Assembly (NCBI GenBank): GCA_964454685.1
Contig: CAYVTZ010000031.1
Coordinates: 1-37,116, forward strand
Length of the DNA stretch: 37,116 nt
Reading direction: 5' to 3'
Source of the DNA: CAYVTZ01 sp964454685
GTDB lineage: Bacteria > Bacillota > Clostridia > Christensenellales > Christensenellaceae
How positions within the stretch are numbered: position 1 is the first letter of the stretch; each line of letters starts with the position of its first letter. Of this stretch, positions 31,202-37,116 are shown in pieces. Position numbers and translations under genes: made by a program. The notes beneath the pieces were generated by a model, which ran no database searches, was not told the DNA's origin, and saw nothing but the letters and a program-made list of their open reading frames with translations.

Positions 31202-31780
31202 TCACTCTTGCGGCGACAACGGATTCAACTTGAGTTGATCAAAAACCAGAGTCTGTACCAGATCGCCCAGATCCCCGACATATTCGATAGATTGGTTGTG
31301 CAGCAATGCCAGCAGACCGTGCAGTACGGTAAAAACCGCGGACAGCAGAGTAGGGCATTCAAGCTCCGGAATGCCGCACCGCCGGAAAAAGTCGTCGGCG
31401 GTCTCGGTGAAGCTGGTGATGCGATCCAGACTTTCGATGGTGGGAGAGAGCGAGCGGGTGGTGGGGTTAAAATACAGCAGCCGATGATAGTGCGGATGCT
31501 TGTGCATATAGACGGCAAATGCTTTACAAACCTCCACAAACGGCTCCTGCGCCCCTTTTGCGGCACGCCTCAGAGCGGGCAGCATTTTTTCATAGATATA
31601 CGGATAACAAGCCTCGATCAAGTCCTGTTTATTCTTAAAATATTTATATACCGTTGCATGTGTGACACCGCATTCGGCTGCGATTTTGCGTAACGAAATA
31701 CGCTCGGTGCCGATGGACTCGATTTGTTGCACCGTTGTTTCGAGCAGCATGCTTTTGGTGTTGGTTGGCTTGCGTGGCAT
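31202..31780 (-). CDS. TetR/AcrR family transcriptional regulator
   Basis: The 192-residue protein has the N-terminal TetR helix-turn-helix ISLRKIAAECGVTHATVYKYF with KNKQDLIEACY. The C-terminal part (about 60-190) is the ligand domain and resembles the TetR_C_33/WHG type (HPHYHRLLYFNP). The effector is unknown. It lies 11 bp after another TetR gene, and the M23 gene follows 58 bp downstream. Confidence 0.88.
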   Translation of the reverse strand: MPRKPTNTKSMLLETTVQQIESIGTERISLRKIAAECGVTHATVYKYFKNKQDLIEACYPYIYEKMLPALRRAAKGAQEPFVEVCKAFAVYMHKHPHYHRLLYFNPTTRSLSPTIESLDRITSFTETADDFFRRCGIPELECPTLLSAVFTVLHGLLALLHNQSIEYVGDLGDLVQTLVFDQLKLNPLSPQE

Positions 31781-31791
31781 AAACTCTCCCT

Positions 31792-32472
31792 TTACAAAAC
31801 GCGTTGCAGCAGACTGCGCAGCATACTATTGGTTGTGGCCTGTGACTGCTTATCGTATGGTCTGGTCTGCACGGTGCCGGGCAAGCCGGCCAGCAGGCAT
31901 AAAAGCAGTGTTTGCCCCATAACAGCATCTGTCGCGTCCGGTTGAAGCGGAATCTCGGAAGGGGCGCGCTTGAACCGCATAGATAATTTCCCCAACTTTA
32001 AAAGCCCTTTGAGAATCGCCGGAGGCAGGGTACAGATTTTTGAAAGCTTTTTCAGAGAGGGAAAACCGGGATACTTGCCAAAACAGGTAAACCCTTCGGG
32101 TGTTTGAATGATCTTGTAATGCGGATCATGGTTCTTGCGCTGCGCTGCCTGAAGATGATAAGGATATCGCTCCAGCAGCAGCAGATAGGTATCCGCCAAG
32201 TGTGACATTTTGGTTACAAAGTCCGAAGAATCGCAGGTGAGCGCGTCCACTGCAAAAAAGGTAAGGCTAGAAAGTACGCGATCGTTCAGCGCGCGAATCA
32301 ATTCGTCTTTGCTGGGGAAATGATTGTAGATGGCATGGGGAGTGACATCACACAAATCGGCTAATTTGCGCATCGTTAAACTGCGGGCGTCATGCTCGCG
32401 CATGTAATCCAGCCCCGCCTGTATCAATCTCTCACGGAGATCGCTTTTTTGCTCGCGCTTCCGGTGTGGCAC
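31792..32472 (-). CDS. TetR/AcrR family transcriptional regulator
   Basis: Start GTG 32472 has AGGAG 8 nt upstream; the longer open frame from 32556 has no site. The 226-residue protein has SLTMRKLADLCDVTPHAIYN, continuing HFPSKDELIRAL, as helix-turn-helix and a ligand domain with YHLQAAQRKNHDPHY. Two different TetR genes in tandem are unusual and probably control nearby or distant transport or envelope genes. Confidence 0.85.
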   Translation of the reverse strand: MPHRKREQKSDLRERLIQAGLDYMREHDARSLTMRKLADLCDVTPHAIYNHFPSKDELIRALNDRVLSSLTFFAVDALTCDSSDFVTKMSHLADTYLLLLERYPYHLQAAQRKNHDPHYKIIQTPEGFTCFGKYPGFPSLKKLSKICTLPPAILKGLLKLGKLSMRFKRAPSEIPLQPDATDAVMGQTLLLCLLAGLPGTVQTRPYDKQSQATTNSMLRSLLQRVL

Positions 32473-32694
32473 TGCACATTCTCCTAAAATAATTTCCCTA
32501 CATTTTGAGGTGTTTGGCTTGAGGTGCCCGGCGTATACCGCTGCACTTTTTCTCATTCCTTATTGGCATTATACATCAAATAAAAAAAAGTTACAATGAA
32601 TTTTGCGCATCTCGAAATGGCTATGCACCTAGTTTTTAGGTTGTTTTCCCTTTTCTGGGGCGGTTTTTGCCACTCGAAAAATTGTTTTTTCATA

Positions 32695-32722
32695 TTGACA
32701 ATCTCTGTAATTTGAATAAAAT
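32695..32722 (+). promoter_or_regulatory. Promoter of the HU gene
   Basis: TTGACA and TAAAAT are spaced by 16 bp. The stretch 32473-32694 before it is AT-rich and holds no gene. Confidence 0.65.
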
Positions 32723-32789
32723 TGAAATCAAATGGTAACCGTTGTATATATGCGGTTGCGAATCATATTCGAAAAGAGGAAAGAGCATT

Positions 32790-33065
32790 ATGAACAAGAA
32801 GGAACTCGTGGCAAAAGCGGCTCAAAAGACAGGGCTGATGAAAAAGGATGTTGATGCAGTCGTAGACGCTGTGGTGGAAGAAATCACACAGGCACTTGCG
32901 GAAAGCAAAAAAGTTCAGATTATGGGATTTGGAACATTTGAACTGCGTAAGCGCGCAGCACGCAAAGGTCAAAACCCGAGAACAGGCGAGACCATCCAGA
33001 TGCCCGAGGCTTTGATTCCGGCGTTTCGCGCAGGGAAATGCCTGAAAGAAGCTGTAAAAAAATAA
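32790..33065 (+). CDS. HU family DNA-binding protein
   Basis: The 91-residue protein MNKKELVAKAAQKTGLMKKD has the HU signature GFGTFELRKRAARKGQNPRT followed by GETIQMPE. It is a histone-like protein that bends DNA as a dimer. Start ATG 32790 follows AGAGGAAAG; the in-frame codons from 32742 lie in the leader. It stands alone with its own promoter. Confidence 0.97.
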   Translation: MNKKELVAKAAQKTGLMKKDVDAVVDAVVEEITQALAESKKVQIMGFGTFELRKRAARKGQNPRTGETIQMPEALIPAFRAGKCLKEAVKK

Positions 33066-33067
33066 TA

Positions 33068-33124
33068 CAACGCAAGAGCAAGTGCAAAGTTAGTTTGCGA
33101 AGGTGAGAGATTGCTATTGCGTTG
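33068..33124. repeat. Nested inverted repeat between HU and aquaporin genes
   Basis: CAACGCAAGAGCAA (33068-33081) and TTGCTATTGCGTTG (33111-33124) pair at 13 of 14 positions, with an inner hairpin GCAAA-GTTAG-TTTGC (33084-33098). No T-tract follows on either strand. Its right arm overlaps the -35 of the aquaporin promoter, so it may be an operator as well as a hairpin. Confidence 0.6.
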
Positions 33125-33145
33125 CATTGGTTGACACTGTATACT
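33117..33145 (+). promoter_or_regulatory. Promoter of the aquaporin gene
   Basis: TTGCGT and TATACT are spaced by 17 bp, 50 bp before the start codon. Confidence 0.55.
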
Positions 33146-33195
33146 ATAACCAGATCAATAAAAATGAAAAGACTGAATAGGGAAGGTATTATATT

Positions 33196-33990
33196 GTGAA
33201 AAAGTATATAGCTGAGTTTATTGGTACATTTGTGCTTGTTTTGTTCGGTTGCGGTACGGCGGCGATCTCCGGGGGGATCAGCGGCGTGACCGGAATTGTG
33301 GGCATTGCACTTGCGTTTGGCTTATCGATTGTGGCGATGGCATATTGCATTGGCAAGGTGTCCGGCTGCCACATCAATCCGGCAGTTTCGCTGGGAATGC
33401 TGCTTTGTAAACGCATGAGCGGTAAGGACTTTGTGGGATATGTGATTGCGCAGTTTATCGGCGCGATTGCAGCGGCGGCTGTATTAATGGCAATCATTAA
33501 CAGCAGCGGCGTGTTTGCCGCTTACGGCGGCACGGCTGTGACAGGCCTTGGCGCTGACGGATTTGGAGACGCATCCTTCGTGGGACTTTCGATGGGTGGC
33601 GCATTCCTGGTGGAAGTCATTCTGACATTCGTCTTTGTACTGACGGTGCTGGGTGTGACGTCTTCTCCGAAATGGGGCTCGGTTGCGGGCATCGTGATCG
33701 GCTTGACGTTGGCATTTGTACACATCATGGGGATTCCGCTTACGGGAACATCTGTAAATCCTGCGAGAAGCTTTGGTCCGGCACTGCTGCTGGGAGGGCA
33801 ACCGCTGGAGCAGGTGTGGCTGTTTATTGCCGCTCCGCTGGTCGGCGCTGCACTGGCTGCATTGGTGCACATGTGCCTGATTCGGAACAAGAAAGAAGAA
33901 TTGCAGGAGTCTGAAGCTGCGGAAAAGATTGTGGAACAGGAAGCTGCAGTCAAGGCGCAGGAAGAAAAGGTTTCGGAAGAAGCCATCTAA
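33196..33990 (+). CDS. Aquaporin/MIP family channel
   Basis: The 264-residue protein has six membrane helices and both NPA motifs (HINPAVS about residue 66, SVNPARS about residue 185). IGLTLAFVHIMG has His at the helix-5 selectivity position, as in water-specific AqpZ, not the Gly of glycerol channels, so water passage is favoured. The C-terminal 40 residues form an acidic/basic helical tail (ESEAAEKIVEQEAAVKAQEE) that is longer than in AqpZ. The start is GTG with GGAAGG upstream. Confidence 0.92.
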   Translation: MKKYIAEFIGTFVLVLFGCGTAAISGGISGVTGIVGIALAFGLSIVAMAYCIGKVSGCHINPAVSLGMLLCKRMSGKDFVGYVIAQFIGAIAAAAVLMAIINSSGVFAAYGGTAVTGLGADGFGDASFVGLSMGGAFLVEVILTFVFVLTVLGVTSSPKWGSVAGIVIGLTLAFVHIMGIPLTGTSVNPARSFGPALLLGGQPLEQVWLFIAAPLVGAALAALVHMCLIRNKKEELQESEAAEKIVEQEAAVKAQEEKVSEEAI

Positions 33991-34006
33991 AACATAATAG
34001 ATTTGC

Positions 34007-34046
34007 GAACACTGCTGTTTTAGCAGTGTTCGTTTTTACTTTTTTG
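34007..34046 (+). terminator. Terminator of the aquaporin gene
   Basis: GAACACTGCT pairs perfectly with AGCAGTGTTC around 5 nt, followed by T-rich sequence. Confidence 0.85.
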
Positions 34047-34146
34047 CCTCTGCATCGCCACTGCCAAATCTATGGCTGCGGACTTCAGGGGCTTCAACGA
34101 ACCATATTTGAATCAGTAAACGTTTGTGAGTAGGGGAGGAAACATC

Positions 34147-35232
34147 GTGAAGCTAAAAACTTTGGAAGCTTGGCAAAGGAAGAGATTGCTGTGCGGCTTT
34201 TTTGCAGTGCTGATTGTGGGGGCGATTTATTTATCCGCCACACTAAGCATCCTGTACAACGACAAAAAAGTGGAGCTGGACATGCGGCAGAACGCTTTTC
34301 AGCTGAACGAGGAGCTGAACGGCAAAATCATGGAATACAGCAAGGATGCGATCGAGGTATCCTGCGGCACTTATGTGGAGAACATCAAGGAGGTTTCGCT
34401 GAAAACCTCTACCTTCCGTGTGGACATGATGGTATGGTTTAACTGGGATGGCCCAGAAGAGCTGGATATGGCAAACCATTTTCGTGTGTATGCCGGAACG
34501 ATCAATAAAAAGGAGATCGTAAAGCAATCTTACAAAGATGGGCATTGCTATCAGTTGGTGCGCATGGATGTTACCATTACCAAGAGCTATTGGACGGTGC
34601 GCTTCCCGCTGGAGTCGCATTATCTGCGCATTTATATTGAACCGACCTATCCGATTAACGATGTACGCCTGATTGCGGACGAAGAACACAGCGCATACAG
34701 TCCGGCAATCAACATGGCCGGATTCAAAATGATGGGTATGGACACGGGGACCTTTGACATGCAGTATCCGACCACGCAGGGAGATCCGGAGTTTGAGCAA
34801 TCTGCTTATTCGCGTGAGCATGTGACGCAGCTTGCAGTCAACCGTGCGGACTTCGGTCTGTATGCCAAGTGCTTTATTGCTTTGCTGGGAACCATCACGT
34901 GGGTGATGATCACGCTGTTTATTTGCACCTATCACCGTGTGGATCCGCTGTCCATGATTCCCGCAGCCTTATTTGGTACTGTGACCAACATCATGGTGGG
35001 CGCGAATCTGGTGCCGGATGCGCTGGACATGGGTCTGCTGGAATACGTGAACGTGTGGAATATCATGATCATATTGATGTCTGCCATTTCCATCATCAAC
35101 ATCAACCGCATTCGCAACAAGTATGAAGATCGTGAATTTGCCGGATACTTCGGCAAGGTGATGTTTTACACGGTGTTCTCCCTTGCGCTGCTTGGGAATA
35201 TTCTGCTGCCTAGCATCGCATACATTTGGTGA
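34147..35232 (+). CDS. Pentameric ligand-gated ion channel-like membrane protein
   Basis: Start GTG 34147 follows GGGGAGGAAA. The 361-residue protein has an N-terminal membrane segment (about 14-37), a beta-rich extracellular part (about 40-235) and four membrane segments (about 239-261, 268-285, 302-320, 336-357). YVENIKEVSLKTSTFRVDMM, with VWFNWDG after it, parallels strands beta1-beta2 of prokaryotic pLGICs; WTVRFPLESHYLRIYIEP parallels the Pro-loop region, with FPLE where GLIC-type channels have YPFD/FPFD. DPLSMIPAALFGTVTNIMVG followed by ANLVP fits M2 and the M2-M3 loop. The Cys pair of eukaryotic receptors is absent, as is usual in bacteria. A K+ channel follows. An unrelated hypothetical protein remains possible. 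Confidence 0.65.
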   Translation: MKLKTLEAWQRKRLLCGFFAVLIVGAIYLSATLSILYNDKKVELDMRQNAFQLNEELNGKIMEYSKDAIEVSCGTYVENIKEVSLKTSTFRVDMMVWFNWDGPEELDMANHFRVYAGTINKKEIVKQSYKDGHCYQLVRMDVTITKSYWTVRFPLESHYLRIYIEPTYPINDVRLIADEEHSAYSPAINMAGFKMMGMDTGTFDMQYPTTQGDPEFEQSAYSREHVTQLAVNRADFGLYAKCFIALLGTITWVMITLFICTYHRVDPLSMIPAALFGTVTNIMVGANLVPDALDMGLLEYVNVWNIMIILMSAISIININRIRNKYEDREFAGYFGKVMFYTVFSLALLGNILLPSIAYIW

Positions 35233-35237
35233 ATGCA

Positions 35238-36017
35238 ATGATGAGAGAGCAAATTTACAAGCTGGTGCGGCGAGCGCAGACCGGCGAAAGAATCAGTCGC
35301 TTCTATGATGTGTTCATCATGACGACTGCCATTTTGAGTGTGTGCCCGTTGATGTTCAAAGAGCAAACCAGCCTGCTGAACTTGCTGGATTTGGTGACGG
35401 TTTACATCCTGCTGTTTGATTACATCTTTCGCTGGATGACCTACGACTTCGCCAGCAAGCGCAAGGCACCGGGTGCGTTTGTCCTCTATCCATTTACGCC
35501 GATGGCGATCATCGATCTGGTTTCGTTGCTGCCATCGCTGGGGATTTTGGGTCAGGGATTCCGGATTCTGCGACTGCTGCGAATTTTCCGCGTGCTGCAT
35601 TACTCCAAGAGTTTTTCCTACATTGGAAATGCGTTTAAAAAAGAGCGGAAAACATTGTTTTCGGTTGTGTTGATTGCGATTTTCTACATATTTATATCAG
35701 CGCTGCTGCTCTTCACCTGGGAGCCGGACACATTCAAGTCCTTCTTTGACGCTTTATACTGGGCGACGACTGCGTTGACCACGGTGGGTTACGGTGACGT
35801 ATATCCCCTGACAGAAGTGGGGCGGCTGATCAGCATGATATCTTCGCTGTTTGGAATTGCAATCATTGCGCTTCCTGCCGGTATTATTACGGCCAGCTTT
35901 GTAGAGGAAATCAATCTGGACAAGGAACGTATGCTCAAAGAAAGTGCGGAGGGACATGAATCTTCTCTGGTGGAACGAGCGATTGACCGTGACAAGGAAA
36001 AGGGGGAGGACGCATGA
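35238..36017 (+). CDS. Voltage-gated-type potassium channel
   Basis: The 259-residue protein has six membrane segments with an S4-like helix GQGFRILRLLRIFRVL (Arg 109, 112, 115, 118) and a pore with the K+ filter TTVGYGD (181-187). S6 contains ALPAGII with Pro-Ala-Gly as hinge. The C-terminal helix after residue 225 is short and charged, without an RCK or cyclic nucleotide domain. It should be a tetrameric K+ channel in the cell membrane. ATG 35238 overlaps nothing but lies 6 bp after the preceding stop, and the next gene overlaps by 4 bp (ATGA). Confidence 0.93.
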   Translation: MMREQIYKLVRRAQTGERISRFYDVFIMTTAILSVCPLMFKEQTSLLNLLDLVTVYILLFDYIFRWMTYDFASKRKAPGAFVLYPFTPMAIIDLVSLLPSLGILGQGFRILRLLRIFRVLHYSKSFSYIGNAFKKERKTLFSVVLIAIFYIFISALLLFTWEPDTFKSFFDALYWATTALTTVGYGDVYPLTEVGRLISMISSLFGIAIIALPAGIITASFVEEINLDKERMLKESAEGHESSLVERAIDRDKEKGEDA

Positions 36018-36607
36018 CACAGCAAACATCAAAACTGCATCAGTGGCGCTATTTGATCGTGATTATCATTTGCGTGCTGCTAAACGAAATCATGTATACC
36101 TTTGCCGAGGTTTTTGGTTGGCCGGTTTGGCTGGATACGACAGGCACTGCGCTGGCGGCGCTGATGCTGGAGCCTGCGGCAGGAATGATCGTCGGGTTGA
36201 TCAATAATTTTTATCTGGCGCTGCAAATGCAAAGTCCGGGAACCATCATCTATTATGGTGTTTCGGCGGCGGTTGCGGTTACAGTAGGCGTGAATATGCG
36301 CCGACCGGCGAAGAGCCTGAAGCATCGGGTGATCACGACGATTTTAATCGTGATTGCGCTGTCTACGCTGATATCGGGAGGCGTTGCCCTGCTGATGAGC
36401 GGCGGGATTCCCACCGGAACGTGGGAGCGGCATTTTTATGAATTGACGTTGGCAGGCACGGGCAATCAGATTTTGGCGGGATTCATGGGCGTTCTGCTGG
36501 TAAAGATACCGGATACGCTGGCGGTGGCGCTGAGCGTGGCGGTGTTCTACAAGATACTGCCAAAGTCGCTGAAGAACCCGCTCATGCCACAGTTGGAGCA
36601 GAACTGA
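36014..36607 (+). CDS. Multi-pass membrane protein, ECF-S/5TM-like
   Basis: The 197-residue protein has five or six membrane segments. WLDTTGTALAALMLEPAAGM followed by IVGLINNF resembles the region of ECF transporter S components and of 5TM sensor domains (LDxxGT, xxGPxxGxxxG). There are no kinase, cyclase or ATPase domains and no EcfA/EcfT genes nearby. It might bind a small molecule or modulate the channels encoded upstream, but this is open. GGGGGAGG precedes the ATG. Confidence 0.7.
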   Translation: MTQQTSKLHQWRYLIVIIICVLLNEIMYTFAEVFGWPVWLDTTGTALAALMLEPAAGMIVGLINNFYLALQMQSPGTIIYYGVSAAVAVTVGVNMRRPAKSLKHRVITTILIVIALSTLISGGVALLMSGGIPTGTWERHFYELTLAGTGNQILAGFMGVLLVKIPDTLAVALSVAVFYKILPKSLKNPLMPQLEQN

Positions 36608-36654
36608 AAACGAGTTTCTTCTATATATAATAATAAGCAAAGAAAAATAATCCG

Positions 36655-36688
36655 AAAGCCTTGCAGCAATGTGAGGCTTTTCTGTCTC
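36655..36688 (+). terminator. Probable terminator of the channel operon
   Basis: AAAGCCT pairs with AGGCTTT around 12 nt, followed by a broken T-run (TCTGTCTC). Confidence 0.55.
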
Positions 36689-36689
36689 T

Positions 36690-37070
36690 GGGGTATCGGC
36701 ATTCAGGCCGTCAGCAGTGTTTTGCCGCCGTGCGTTCGTACACTCTGGTTGAACTGCGTGAAAATCACTGTTCCGGTTCGGTATGCGCGTACCGTGCAGG
36801 GGAACGAGTGTGCAGCGAAGAACCAACGTGCGGGTTGCCTGAGAAGACGCAAGCGCCGCTCATTCGTTCATGCAGCAAAGCGCATCTGCAGAGGTAAGCA
36901 AGCATTGAAACAAAAAAACACGCAAAACAATATAACGAATATGCTATGCATATTATTCACCAATTCCGTTGCGGAGAGCGATTAATAAAGGATTTGTAAG
37001 GCATATGTATGCGATATCCTGCATAAAACACCTTGTGTAAAAAAAAGAAGAAAAAAAGGTAAAAAAGATG
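36690..37070. other. Gene-free stretch before the end promoter
   Basis: No supported gene is present; the open frames here have no ribosome binding site and no known family. Bases 36890-37070 are A-rich with several A-tracts, as expected upstream of a strong stable-RNA promoter. Confidence 0.5.
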
Positions 37071-37099
37071 TTGACATAGCGGGGTAGATTTGGTAATAT
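37071..37099 (+). promoter_or_regulatory. Strong promoter, probably of an rRNA or tRNA operon
   Basis: The consensus TTGACA and TAATAT are spaced by 17 bp. Long A-rich runs at 37038-37068 resemble an UP element. The transcript would start near 37106, with GCCGCC close to it. No coding start follows inside the window, so a stable RNA operon beyond 37116 is likely. Confidence 0.6.
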
Positions 37100-37116
37100 A
37101 AATGAGCCGCCAAAAA

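Noticed and set aside
36671..36985. A 104-codon frame near the end
   Set aside because: It overlaps the terminator of the channel operon, has no ribosome binding site and is compositionally random.
1..37116. CRISPR arrays or insertion sequences
   Set aside because: No regularly spaced repeats and no transposase-like frame were seen anywhere in the window.

Overview
The window looks like a chromosome segment of an anaerobic, moderately GC-rich Clostridia-type Firmicute, possibly of the Christensenellales or a related gut lineage. The lineage is inferred from gene content: a NifU-like/GGGtGRT pair, DUF6485, indolepyruvate:ferredoxin oxidoreductase, a KtrAB-free potassium channel operon, purine-rich ribosome binding sites and frequent TTG/GTG starts. 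No marker gene fixes the species.

Bases 1-3650 are one end of an integrative conjugative element (ICE) module read on the minus strand: ParB-like protein, a DUF7768/DUF4406-type protein, a DUF6674 protein, PcfB (DUF3801) and the first codons of a VirD4-type coupling protein. Four perfect 25-bp palindromes and one 165-bp imperfect inverted repeat are spread through it. No ParA gene precedes parB; a leader with hairpins and a terminator does. Next come a frameshifted DUF1989 pseudogene (3949-4524) and a clearly AT-rich island (about 4.5-7.7 kb) with a small unknown protein, a NYN-OST/LOTUS putative RNase and a Schlafen-type AlbA_2 protein. Two of the three transcription units share a 33-bp upstream element. 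The island ends beside a tRNA-Ser(CGA) gene whose 3' end is duplicated 133 bp away, as expected of an attachment site.

From 8.2 kb the sequence is ordinary core chromosome. A plus-strand group carries tadA, DUF6485 and a GNAT acetyltransferase; rmuC lies tail to tail with it; then come a methyltransferase, a family 2 glycosyltransferase and an RsbV/RsbW-like pair. A minus-strand iorA-iorB-paaK cluster (aryl-pyruvate oxidation and aryl-CoA ligation) is followed upstream by a large membrane-anchored multi-domain surface protein and an amino-acid operon (PLP aminotransferase, tyrS, yigZ, ilvE) with a long 5' leader. The NifU-like scaffold and GGGtGRT genes follow, then a PPOX-type flavoprotein divergent from a HxlR regulator, a CACHE-degenerate GGDEF-EAL phosphodiesterase, an M23 lipoprotein, two TetR regulators, HU and an aquaporin.

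The last operon (34.1-36.6 kb) encodes what I read as a bacterial pentameric ligand-gated-channel-like protein, a voltage-gated-type K+ channel and a small ECF-S/5TM-like membrane protein. The window ends in a strong consensus promoter behind an A-rich tract, probably that of an rRNA or tRNA operon outside the window. The two most interesting regions are the AT-rich RNase/Schlafen island beside tRNA-Ser and the pLGIC-like/K+ channel operon.
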